Source: Candidatus Woesearchaeota archaeon CG10_big_fil_rev_8_21_14_0_10_36_11
Lineage (GTDB): Archaea; Nanobdellota; Nanobdellia; Woesearchaeales; GW2011-AR9
Assembly (NCBI GenBank): GCA_002762845.1
Contig: PCYB01000062.1
Location: 1 to 28,807 of the forward strand
Length of the DNA: 28,807 nt
Direction: 5' to 3'
Made by a program: the position numbers and the translations under genes. Shown here one piece after another: positions 1-5,652 of this stretch (positions are counted from its first letter, which is position 1; every line of letters starts with the position of its first letter). Under the pieces are notes generated by a model, which saw nothing but the letters and a program-made list of their open reading frames with translations, was not told the origin of the DNA and searched no databases.

Positions 1-750
1 TTGCGAGATGATGTTGATGCTAATGATGCAGACATTGCAGCATTAGATTTAAGATTAACAACACTAGAAAGTCAAGTTGCTACACTTCAAAGTGATTTAG
101 ACACTTTAACAACAAACTTCAACGCTCTGAAAGCAAAAGTAGATGCGTACCTTGCATTCACCATAACCGACACAACCGAAGAAGTGTTTGTATATCCGGA
201 AACAGTTACCATAACAGCAACAACAAGTGAAAGTGCAACGTGTAGCGTGTACGATCAGTTTGGAAACTTCTGGGGTGACATGACAACAACAGATGATCTC
301 ACACATTCGTTTGAAGTATCATCACCAGACGCAGGTACAACGCCGTTTGAAATACGGTGTTCAACCGCTGATTACACAAAAAGTGCATACAGTGCGTTTG
401 ATTACTTAACATTTTATGCAATTAACGAACCAGATACAGAACGAGGATTTGGATATGTTGGAGCAACACGTAACCCATATCCGTTCTGGATGTCAAGTAA
501 TGCATTAAATGCAGCAGACTTAGATAACGTGTCTGTTGAAAATGTTTTGTATGGTGGACTAAGCACATTAGAAAGTGATGATGTTAACGTAGTATGGTCG
601 TACAATCCAGCAACTGACAGTTGGGATTCCTACATGCCAGGAGAAGAAAACACGCTTACCGAATTTACGGCAGCTCTTGGATACTACGAACTGGAATACT
701 TCAACAGTGGCTTGGGAAAATACATACGACACGCAAAGGTAGTAGATTAG
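1..750 (+). CDS. Secreted/surface protein with coiled coil and Ig-like domain (5' end outside window)
   Basis: The reading frame is open from the first base, so the true start and any signal peptide lie upstream; the TTG at position 1 is not a convincing start. Residues about 5-50 show regular heptads (leucines and valines every 3-4 residues, Asp/Thr-rich), which suggests a coiled coil. Residues about 52-130 look like a beta-sandwich, rich in Thr, Ser, Val and Tyr, with a Cys pair (CSVYD and IRCST) that could form a disulfide. The acidic, Thr-rich composition suits an extracellular protein. It ends 10 bases before the next secreted protein, so the two are probably co-transcribed. No family is recognised. 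Confidence 0.7.
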   Translation: MRDDVDANDADIAALDLRLTTLESQVATLQSDLDTLTTNFNALKAKVDAYLAFTITDTTEEVFVYPETVTITATTSESATCSVYDQFGNFWGDMTTTDDLTHSFEVSSPDAGTTPFEIRCSTADYTKSAYSAFDYLTFYAINEPDTERGFGYVGATRNPYPFWMSSNALNAADLDNVSVENVLYGGLSTLESDDVNVVWSYNPATDSWDSYMPGEENTLTEFTAALGYYELEYFNSGLGKYIRHAKVVD

Positions 751-760
751 GTATTGCAAA

Positions 761-1552
761 ATGAATAAAACAACTTTATTGATTTTTGTTTTTATTTTTG
801 TACTTGGCTCTTCAGTCATGGGCGCATTTCCTCTTCCTACAGATGAACCATGTAGATGGGATGGAAGTGTTACGCTTGACGGAAGTCCTGCAACAAGTGT
901 TACTGTAGAAGGATACGTGAACAACGTACAACAAAAGACGTACACCGTCGGTTCAAACAGCCTCTACACGATGACGTTAGGCGGCAGTACAGACGATGAT
1001 GTTACGTTTAAAGTGTGCGGCGTTACTGCAGAAACGGACACGTTTGAAGCGTATGATACTCGGATGCTTGACGTAAGCGTTACAAAACAAGCTGACGGTG
1101 TTGCATGTTCATGTGCTGTAGTTTGTTCATCAGGAACATGTACTGATGGTTCGTGTGGTACTCCCGCACCAGATCCTGCTCCTACTGGAGGAACGGGTGG
1201 CGGTGGAAATGGCGGTGGTGGAGGAGGTAGCAGTAGTGGCTTCATTAACTCTACAGCGGCAGGAACATCAAGCGGTACTGGTGGAACAACAGGTACGACA
1301 AACACGGGTACACCGAGAGTAAACCCTAACGGTGCACCTATTATCCGTGACGTTTTCAATGCAGAAGATCAGGGTCCATTATTTTCAGAAGGTCAGGCTG
1401 GCGGGACAACCACCGATTCAACAGGTACACCATTAACTGGTGCGGCAGTTGTTAATTTTATCACTCAGAACCCTGTTCGAAATGGATTTGTTGCCCTTCT
1501 CGTATTGGCAGGCATCGTTGGCGTGATTGTTGTTGCCCGACGGCAGAAATAA
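761..1552 (+). CDS. Surface protein with signal peptide, Cys-rich segment, Gly-rich linker and C-terminal membrane anchor
   Basis: This 263-residue protein starts at the ATG at 761, with AGGT about 9 bases upstream. Residues 1-22 form a signal peptide (hydrophobic core LLIFVFIFVLG, likely cleavage after VMGA). Residues 30-105 look like a beta-sandwich, perhaps carboxypeptidase-regulatory-like (WDGSVTLDGSPATSV). A Cys-rich patch (CSCAVVCSSGTCTDGSC) at about 116-132 could be disulfide-bonded. A Gly/Ser/Thr linker spans about 140-190. The C-terminus has a roughly 20-residue hydrophobic helix followed by RRQK, which would anchor the protein in the membrane with its bulk outside. It probably shares an operon with the gene before it. 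Its exact function is unknown. Confidence 0.75.
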   Translation: MNKTTLLIFVFIFVLGSSVMGAFPLPTDEPCRWDGSVTLDGSPATSVTVEGYVNNVQQKTYTVGSNSLYTMTLGGSTDDDVTFKVCGVTAETDTFEAYDTRMLDVSVTKQADGVACSCAVVCSSGTCTDGSCGTPAPDPAPTGGTGGGGNGGGGGGSSSGFINSTAAGTSSGTGGTTGTTNTGTPRVNPNGAPIIRDVFNAEDQGPLFSEGQAGGTTTDSTGTPLTGAAVVNFITQNPVRNGFVALLVLAGIVGVIVVARRQK

Positions 1553-1554
1553 TC

Positions 1555-1560
1555 TTTTTT
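1555..1560 (+). terminator. Oligo-T terminator after the surface-protein operon
   Basis: A run of six T lies 3 bases after the stop codon, with no other gene before the tRNA promoter. Archaeal RNA polymerase terminates at such T tracts; no hairpin is needed or seen. Confidence 0.35.
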
Positions 1561-1610
1561 AACTTTATTATTTAATTCTTCAAAACATTTGGTACAACAC
1601 TATCATAAGA

Positions 1611-1619
1611 TTTTTAAAA
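1611..1619 (+). promoter_or_regulatory. TATA box of the first tRNA-His gene
   Basis: TTTTTAAAA is centred about 28 bases before G-1 of the tRNA, the usual archaeal distance from TATA box to transcription start. Confidence 0.55.
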
Positions 1620-1643
1620 GAGTACAGTAATTCTATCTGCAAT

Positions 1644-1715
1644 GGCGACTGTGGCGTAATGGTAGCGTAGGGGACTGTGGCTCCCCTGGTCGGGGTTCAA
1701 TTCCCCGCAGTCGCC
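1644..1715 (+). tRNA. tRNA-His(GTG), copy 1
   Basis: A full cloverleaf is visible. The acceptor stem is GCGACTG (1645-1651) with CAGTCGC (1708-1714). The D arm is GCG/CGT with a GG in the loop. The anticodon stem GGGGA/TCCCC encloses the loop CTGTGGC with anticodon GTG at 1677-1679, and the T arm is CGGGG-TTCAATT-CCCCG. An extra G at 1644 (G-1) faces C73 at 1715; this extra pair is the hallmark of tRNA-His and the main identity element for HisRS. CCA is not encoded in full. A second, different tRNA-His gene lies about 1 kb downstream, and hisS is at 4217. Confidence 0.95.
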
Positions 1716-1734
1716 CATTTCATTTACAGAATAA

Positions 1735-1742
1735 TTTATAAA
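1735..1742 (+). promoter_or_regulatory. TATA box of the membrane protein gene
   Basis: TTTATAAA is centred at 1738.5, so transcription should begin near 1765. That supports a leaderless start at the ATG at 1767 rather than any start inside the tRNA. Confidence 0.6.
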
Positions 1743-1766
1743 CTCATTTTTATTCCTTCTATGCAT

Positions 1767-2465
1767 ATGGTGATAGAAAGTTTACAAAGCACATTGGCTC
1801 TATTTATAGTTATTTCAGCATCGTTAGCATCAATAGCAGGTATTGTTGTTCTTGTACGGTTTTTTAACGACAAGCTGAAAGATCTGTTCAGCGATTCGAC
1901 ATACTTTATCTTCTTCTTCCTTGTGTTGGGCTACCTTCTGTATTCTGTGGGAGAGGTTGCATATTATCTTTCAACGGTTGTTTCTGAAAGTAGTTCCTCG
2001 ATGGGAATTCAAGACATTTATTGGTCTGCTGGTGCGCTTTTTATCCTCATTTCATTTATCCAATTTACGGGGACAACATTACGCCAATCTCATGATACCA
2101 AAAAGCTTACGATAATGGCAGTCGCGGGCGTCGTTTTAATTTCCTTTACATTGTACCTCTTATTCAGTATGGTTTCTGGATTACAATCACCGTTCAATTA
2201 CTTTTATCCTATCGTTAGTTCGTTGATAGTTACGTTTGCACTTAGTGTACTTTTGTTTTATTCAGAAATACGCGGTCTTGCAAGTGCATTAATGTTCTTC
2301 TTTCTTGCGAGCAGTTGTATTTTAGTTGCTGATTTATTATTTTCCTATTCATTCACGACAACCATGTATGATACATTTGGAATATTAAGGGACGTTTTTT
2401 ACCTTCTCGGATACGGTTTAAGTTTTGTAGGATTTATTGCATTGTCTTTCAGAATGAGAAAATAA
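1767..2465 (+). CDS. Multi-pass membrane protein of unknown function
   Basis: The protein has about 232 residues and roughly seven hydrophobic segments, starting with an N-terminal helix (ALFIVISASLASIAGIVVLV) and ending with FIALSFRMRK. I recognise no family motif; the pattern of seven helices and short loops recalls sensor-type membrane domains, but that is only an impression. The open frame extends back into the upstream tRNA, so the real start is the ATG at 1767 (or 1761), set by the TATA box at 1735-1742. It lies between the two tRNA-His genes with its own promoter. No link to histidine metabolism can be shown from its sequence. Confidence 0.7.
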   Translation: MVIESLQSTLALFIVISASLASIAGIVVLVRFFNDKLKDLFSDSTYFIFFFLVLGYLLYSVGEVAYYLSTVVSESSSSMGIQDIYWSAGALFILISFIQFTGTTLRQSHDTKKLTIMAVAGVVLISFTLYLLFSMVSGLQSPFNYFYPIVSSLIVTFALSVLLFYSEIRGLASALMFFFLASSCILVADLLFSYSFTTTMYDTFGILRDVFYLLGYGLSFVGFIALSFRMRK

Positions 2466-2511
2466 AGAACAGAACTATTATTTTAACTAATTAGTTGTAA
2501 CAAAACAACAA

Positions 2512-2522
2512 AATTTAAATAG
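2512..2522 (+). promoter_or_regulatory. TATA box upstream of a 13-codon ORF and tRNA-His copy 2
   Basis: AATTTAAATAG is centred at 2517, and the ATG at 2544 lies 27 bases downstream, the same spacing as at the leaderless genes in this window. The 2466-2677 interval contains no long gene. It holds this box, a 13-codon ORF (2544-2585) and two possible small hairpins (about 2625-2642 and GGAC/GTCC at 2640-2652). Because tRNA copy 2 has no good TATA box of its own, this box may drive it with a leader of about 134 bases. Confidence 0.4.
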
Positions 2523-2563
2523 TAGGTCTGTTTTCTGTATAGTATGACATCAAATACTCGAGT

Positions 2564-2579
2564 TGATTGTATTCACTGT
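2564..2579 (+). repeat. 16-base motif, copy A
   Basis: TGATTGTATTCACTGT matches copy B (2810-2825) at 14 of 16 positions, 13 of them consecutive, and copy C (3644-3659) at 14 of 16. It lies 20 bases after an ATG (2544) that opens a 13-codon frame, MTSNTRVDCIHCL. Read one base later, the motif encodes L-I-V-F-T-V, as copies B and C do in their longer ORFs. Confidence 0.5.
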
Positions 2580-2677
2580 TTGTAAAATCTTTTCTAGTTA
2601 TAACTTTAATTTTCTACAGGAGATAGTTCATCATCTATAGGACAGTACGTCCCTCTCAATAATTTTTCTCAATTTAT

Positions 2678-2749
2678 GCTTGCGGTAGTGTAGTGGTAGC
2701 ATAGTTGCCTGTGGAGCAACTGGCGCGGGTTCAATTCCCGCCCGCAGGC
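2678..2749 (+). tRNA. tRNA-His(GTG), copy 2
   Basis: A complete cloverleaf is visible. The acceptor stem CTTGCGG (2679-2685) pairs with CCGCAGG (2742-2748), with one G-T pair. The D arm is GTG/CAT with a GG in the loop. The anticodon stem GTTGC/GCAAC holds the loop CTGTGGA with GTG at 2711-2713, and the T arm is GCGGG-TTCAATT-CCCGC. G-1 (2678) and C73 (2749) are present, so HisRS should charge it. Its acceptor, anticodon and T stems differ strongly from copy 1, so this is not a recent duplicate. CCA is not encoded. No clear TATA box lies 26 bases upstream. Confidence 0.93.
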
Positions 2750-2780
2750 CTTCAAGTCAAACAGACTTTAAATGTGGAGA

Positions 2781-2788
2781 TATATAAA
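2781..2788 (+). promoter_or_regulatory. TATA box of the racemase/HisG-like operon
   Basis: TATATAAA is centred at 2784.5 and predicts a transcription start near 2811, next to the GTG codons at 2806 and 2809. This argues that the ATG at 2790 lies upstream of the main transcript. Confidence 0.5.
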
Positions 2789-2808
2789 AATGAAACAAAA
2801 CATATGTG

Positions 2809-3543
2809 GTGATTGTATTCACCCTCGGACAGAAGTATAAGAATGTTGGTATACTGGGAGGTATGGGCCCAGAAGCAACCGCGGAACTTTATTTAAGAAT
2901 AATCCAAATATTTCAAACAAAGTATGGGGCAAAGTATGATAATGATTTTCCTGAGATAGTTATCATTAATTTACCAATTCCGGACGTAGTTGAAAACCCT
3001 GAACAAGAAGAAAAGGTAAAAGAGTTACTTATGGATGGAGTACAAAGGTTAGTTTCTTTGGGAGTTGATTTTATTGCTATTCCTTGTAACACGGTAAACT
3101 ATTACTTGCCAGAAATGAGAATGGCTGTTTCTGTACCAATAATTAGTATTGTAGAAGAAACTGTTAGGGAGGTTAAGAAACTTGGTTTAGACAAAGTTGG
3201 TTTAGTAGGAACAGAGATGACTATTAATACAAATATCTATGGTAATTTGTTAGGGGATATTGTGCTAATAATTCCTGATAGTACTCAACAAAAGAAAACG
3301 ACCAGGATTATTCTTAGAATTCTTTCAGGTGATAAGAAGAAAGAAGATAGACAAGTCTTAATGGAAATAACTAAGACACTAAAATTAGAACACGCAAGAA
3401 AAGTTATCCTTGGCTGTACGGAACTTCCTTTGCTCATAAGAAAAAGTAAAGATACGATTAATACTATTGACATTCTTGCAAGGACTGTAGTGGAGAAGTG
3501 TGTAAAGCCATCTGGGCTTAAAACAGGAGGATTTGAAAAATGA
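2809..3543 (+). CDS. Aspartate/glutamate racemase family protein
   Basis: This cofactor-independent racemase family uses two cysteines to invert an amino-acid alpha carbon. The N-terminal signature KNVGILGGMGPEAT is present. Both catalytic cysteines are seen: C93 in IPCNT and C203 in LGCTELPL. The length (about 244 residues) is normal. The usual PCNTAH reads PCNTVN here, so the substrate may differ from aspartate. The start is uncertain: GTG at 2806 or 2809 fits the TATA box, and 10-14 residues precede the conserved strand. All ten Arg codons are AGA or AGG, unlike hisS, where CGN codons are common; this may indicate transfer. It precedes the HisG-like gene, probably in one operon. Confidence 0.8.
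   Translation: MIVFTLGQKYKNVGILGGMGPEATAELYLRIIQIFQTKYGAKYDNDFPEIVIINLPIPDVVENPEQEEKVKELLMDGVQRLVSLGVDFIAIPCNTVNYYLPEMRMAVSVPIISIVEETVREVKKLGLDKVGLVGTEMTINTNIYGNLLGDIVLIIPDSTQQKKTTRIILRILSGDKKKEDRQVLMEITKTLKLEHARKVILGCTELPLLIRKSKDTINTIDILARTVVEKCVKPSGLKTGGFEK
2810..2825 (+). repeat. 16-base motif, copy B, at the racemase start
   Basis: TGATTGTATTCACCCT shares its first 13 bases exactly with copy A. It starts one base into the GTG codon at 2809. As at copy A, an ATG (2790) lies exactly 20 bases before the motif and opens a short frame (MKQNICGDCIHPRTEV, 2790-2840) that is one base out of phase with the long ORF. Confidence 0.5.
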
Positions 3544-3686
3544 AAATAATGGATAAAGATTTACAAAACCCGCAGCGTTTTATAGCCGAAGGATTGGGTG
3601 CACCAGAAGCAATAATTATGGAGGCTAAGGCACAACGACGTGCTGGTCGTATTCACTGTCTATGTTCCAAGAAACAGTGGGCTTGA
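3540..3686 (+). CDS. Possible 48-residue ORF coupled to the racemase and overlapping the HisG-like gene
   Basis: An ATG overlaps the racemase stop as ATGA, the usual sign of translational coupling. The frame runs 48 codons (MKIMDKDLQNPQRF at the start, HCLCSKKQWA at the end) and overlaps the HisG-like ORF by 47 bases in another phase. The first 34 residues look like normal, partly helical protein. The tail over motif copy C does not. It may be a small protein, a regulatory leader ORF, or the true N-terminus of the HisG-like protein joined by a +1 shift near 3640. I cannot decide among these. Confidence 0.35.
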   Translation: MKIMDKDLQNPQRFIAEGLGAPEAIIMEAKAQRRAGRIHCLCSKKQWA

Positions 3687-4185
3687 AAGATTTAACTATT
3701 TAGTTCAAGGTTGTTTTGAAGAACCCATAGATTGTGTAATGATACGAGGTGAAACCATCCCCAAGATAGTAGATCAGTTTGGAGAATATGGATGGACGGG
3801 AAATGATTTATTTCAGGATTATCGTGCAAGTGGTCTTGGTCAAAGAATTAGAGTCAAATATTTTGTTCCATGGCCAGGTGAAACTCAACCCCGTTTATGT
3901 TTACTTGGACCAGAAGAAATTACGCCCCCTTCATTTCTTGATGATATGGTACTTTCTGCTCCATCAAAATATGGAAACTTAACAAACCAGTTCCTTCGAC
4001 GAAAAGGATGGAACCCAACGGTGTTGTATGGTAAGGGTCAGGTTGAAAGACAAATTAGATTGGGAAATGCTGATCTTGCAATTGATATAGTTTGTTCAGG
4101 GAGAACGATAAAAGAAGATGGACTCATTATCTACGAAACAATATTTGATGATAGTGGTTTAGTCTTACTTACAAAAGATATATAA
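3640..4185 (+). CDS. Short-form HisG-like protein (ATP phosphoribosyltransferase catalytic domain)
   Basis: HisG joins PRPP to ATP in the first step of histidine synthesis. This 181-residue ORF matches the family in order: an N-terminal strand and SGLE turn, IRGETIPKIVDQF with YGWTGNDLF (family: RxxDIPxYV, GITGxD), SKYGNLTNQFL (family: TxYPxLT), and the PRPP loop DIVCSGRTIKEDGL at 149-162. No C-terminal regulatory domain follows, so it resembles the short HisG that works with HisZ, a HisRS paralogue; here a HisRS gene comes next. No other histidine-synthesis gene is in the window. GTG 3640 is the only plausible start in this frame, and no good Shine-Dalgarno site is seen. Divergence at the N-terminus leaves its activity uncertain. 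Confidence 0.7.
   Translation: MLVVFTVYVPRNSGLERFNYLVQGCFEEPIDCVMIRGETIPKIVDQFGEYGWTGNDLFQDYRASGLGQRIRVKYFVPWPGETQPRLCLLGPEEITPPSFLDDMVLSAPSKYGNLTNQFLRRKGWNPTVLYGKGQVERQIRLGNADLAIDIVCSGRTIKEDGLIIYETIFDDSGLVLLTKDI
3644..3659 (+). repeat. 16-base motif, copy C, at the HisG-like start
   Basis: TGGTCGTATTCACTGT matches copy A at 14 of 16 positions. It lies at codons 2-7 of the HisG-like ORF and encodes L-V-V-F-T-V, close to V-I-V-F-T-L at the racemase start. In the overlapping frame it encodes R-I-H-C-L. Confidence 0.45.
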
Positions 4186-4187
4186 AA
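4179..4187 (+). promoter_or_regulatory. TATA box candidate for hisS
   Basis: TATATAAAA overlaps the HisG-like stop codon and lies about 34 bases before the hisS ATG, somewhat further than elsewhere. hisS also has a GAGGT Shine-Dalgarno site (4204-4208), 8 bases before its ATG, so it may be translated from the upstream operon mRNA as well. Confidence 0.35.
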
Positions 4188-4216
4188 CTACAAAAAATAA
4201 TATGAGGTAATATACA

Positions 4217-5491
4217 ATGAAATTACAAACTGCACGCGGTGTCCGGGACATACCTCCGGAAGAGAAAATTGTAAAGAATAAAGTAGTTGAATCTCTTACA
4301 TCTATGTTTGAACGGTACGGATTCCTTCCGTTAGAAACGCCTATCATTGAACGATTCGAAACTCTTGCGGCAAAAGGCGGTGCGGGAACTGCAAGTGATG
4401 CTCTTAAAGAAACCTTTACGTTTCAAGATCAGGGAAAAAGGAAGTTAGGGTTACGGTTTGAACTGACAACATCATTAGCAAGGTACGTTGCACAAAATCC
4501 TACATTAAAATTACCGTTTAAGCGATACGAAATGGGTCCCGTGTTCAGGGACGGACCAATAAAGTTAGGACGATACAGGCAGTTTTGGCAGTGTGACGTT
4601 GATACTATAGGAACGTCATCAATGCTTGCAGATGCAGAAATCCTTTCATTGGCAGAAACTTTTTTTGATTATTGGAAATTGAATGTTGTCATTAAAGTCA
4701 ATAATAGAAAATTGTTAAACGGAATCCTTACGCAGGCAGGTATCAAAAATAAAGAAAATGCACTTATCGCAATCGATAAACTTGAAAAGATTGGTGTTGA
4801 TGGCGTAAAAAAAGAATTATCTGAGAGAAAGTATACTTCAGTACAAATAAAAAATCTTTTTACGTTCATACAAGAAAACAGAACATTGCAACAAATTACA
4901 AAGATAATAACTGATGATGAAGGAAAAGAAGGTATTGAAGAACTGAAAGAATTATTTTCCTACCTTAATGTTCTTGGCGTGAAAAATGCAGGGTTTGACA
5001 TATCTATGGTTCGGGGATTATCATATTATACCGGAACTGTCTTTGAAGTCTTTCTGAAGAAAGGAAACGTAACCTCTTCATTAGCTGGCGGGGGCCGGTA
5101 CGATAACATGATTGGCGACTTTATGGGTGGTGACAGAATTGTTCCTGCTGTCGGCATTGCGTTCGGCATTGAACCTATCATGGACGTCTTTAAAGAAAAG
5201 GCAGCATTAGGTGTTGGATCTATCGCAAAAGCATACATCATCCCTATAAATACAGTACAAGAATCTTTACAAGTTGCGCAACAGTTACGAAGTGCAGGTA
5301 TTAACACAGATTTTGCTCTTGGGAAGAAAGGTGTGAGTAAAAGTTTACAGTATGCTAATGCGCTTAACATCCCGTACGTCATTATCATAGGTGAGAATGA
5401 ATGTAAACAAAATAAAGTTATGCTCAGAGACATGAAATCAGGAAGCGAAACATTATTAACTGTTTCTGAAGTTATTACAAAATTACGATGA
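4217..5491 (+). CDS. hisS: Histidyl-tRNA synthetase
   Basis: This class II synthetase (424 residues) charges tRNA-His. Motif 1 lies in the N-terminal region around RYGFLPLETPIIE. Motif 2 is FRDGPIKLGRYRQFWQCDVD, with the catalytic Arg at 111; the GPIKLGRYR form is typical of archaeal HisRS. The HisA histidine-binding motif MVRGLSYYTGTVFE (R266) is intact, so this is a true HisRS rather than a HisZ-type regulator. Motif 3 (GGGRYDNMIGDF, then VGIAFGIEPI) has Pro320 where many HisRS have Arg. The C-terminal anticodon-binding domain starts near residue 335. The ATG has GAGGT 8 bases upstream. Two tRNA-His genes lie upstream, and a small membrane protein gene overlaps its stop. Confidence 0.95.
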   Translation: MKLQTARGVRDIPPEEKIVKNKVVESLTSMFERYGFLPLETPIIERFETLAAKGGAGTASDALKETFTFQDQGKRKLGLRFELTTSLARYVAQNPTLKLPFKRYEMGPVFRDGPIKLGRYRQFWQCDVDTIGTSSMLADAEILSLAETFFDYWKLNVVIKVNNRKLLNGILTQAGIKNKENALIAIDKLEKIGVDGVKKELSERKYTSVQIKNLFTFIQENRTLQQITKIITDDEGKEGIEELKELFSYLNVLGVKNAGFDISMVRGLSYYTGTVFEVFLKKGNVTSSLAGGGRYDNMIGDFMGGDRIVPAVGIAFGIEPIMDVFKEKAALGVGSIAKAYIIPINTVQESLQVAQQLRSAGINTDFALGKKGVSKSLQYANALNIPYVIIIGENECKQNKVMLRDMKSGSETLLTVSEVITKLR

Positions 5492-5652
5492 ACAAAAAAC
5501 AATTACGAATACTTGGAATCAGTGTGTTAGCAATTTTAGTGGCGAACCTCTTCCTGTTTGGTTTCGGCCTCATTCATTGGACACTTTTCTGGGTAATAAT
5601 ACTTGCCGGTGCCGTTTTTGTGTATAAAGTCCTTCCTAGAATGAGAAAATAA
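5488..5652 (+). CDS. Small two-helix membrane protein
   Basis: This 54-residue ORF overlaps the hisS stop as ATGA, so it is probably translated by coupling. It has a basic N-terminus (MNKKQLR), a first hydrophobic helix (about 8-25), a turn near HW, a second helix (about 30-45) and a basic end (KVLPRMRK). The C-terminal RMRK echoes the end of the membrane protein at 1767-2465 (FRMRK). Its stop directly abuts that of the convergent map gene. No known family is recognised. Confidence 0.6.
   Translation: MNKKQLRILGISVLAILVANLFLFGFGLIHWTLFWVIILAGAVFVYKVLPRMRK

Noticed and set aside
964..1359. A 131-codon Pro/Val-rich minus-strand ORF
   Set aside because: It is the reverse reading of the Gly/Thr-rich linker of the surface protein, which has a signal peptide and a membrane anchor in the forward frame.
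1677..1766. An N-terminal extension of the membrane protein starting inside tRNA-His copy 1
   Set aside because: The start would lie within the mature tRNA and upstream of the TATA box at 1735-1742.
2600..2650. A C/D-box sRNA on the minus strand (ATGATGA seen as box C)
   Set aside because: No CTGA D box at a suitable distance and no closing stem could be found.
2678..2749. tRNA-His copy 2 as an integration (att) site
   Set aside because: No second copy of its 3' end and no integrase gene was seen in the window.
4217..5491. HisZ (HisRS-like regulatory subunit) rather than HisRS
   Set aside because: The HisA motif with R266, the motif 2 Arg and the anticodon-binding domain are all present, which fits a true synthetase; only motif 3 is unusual.
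5026..5502. A 158-codon minus-strand ORF antisense to hisS
   Set aside because: It covers the conserved HisRS motifs on the other strand and shows no family motif; it is a shadow of the real gene.
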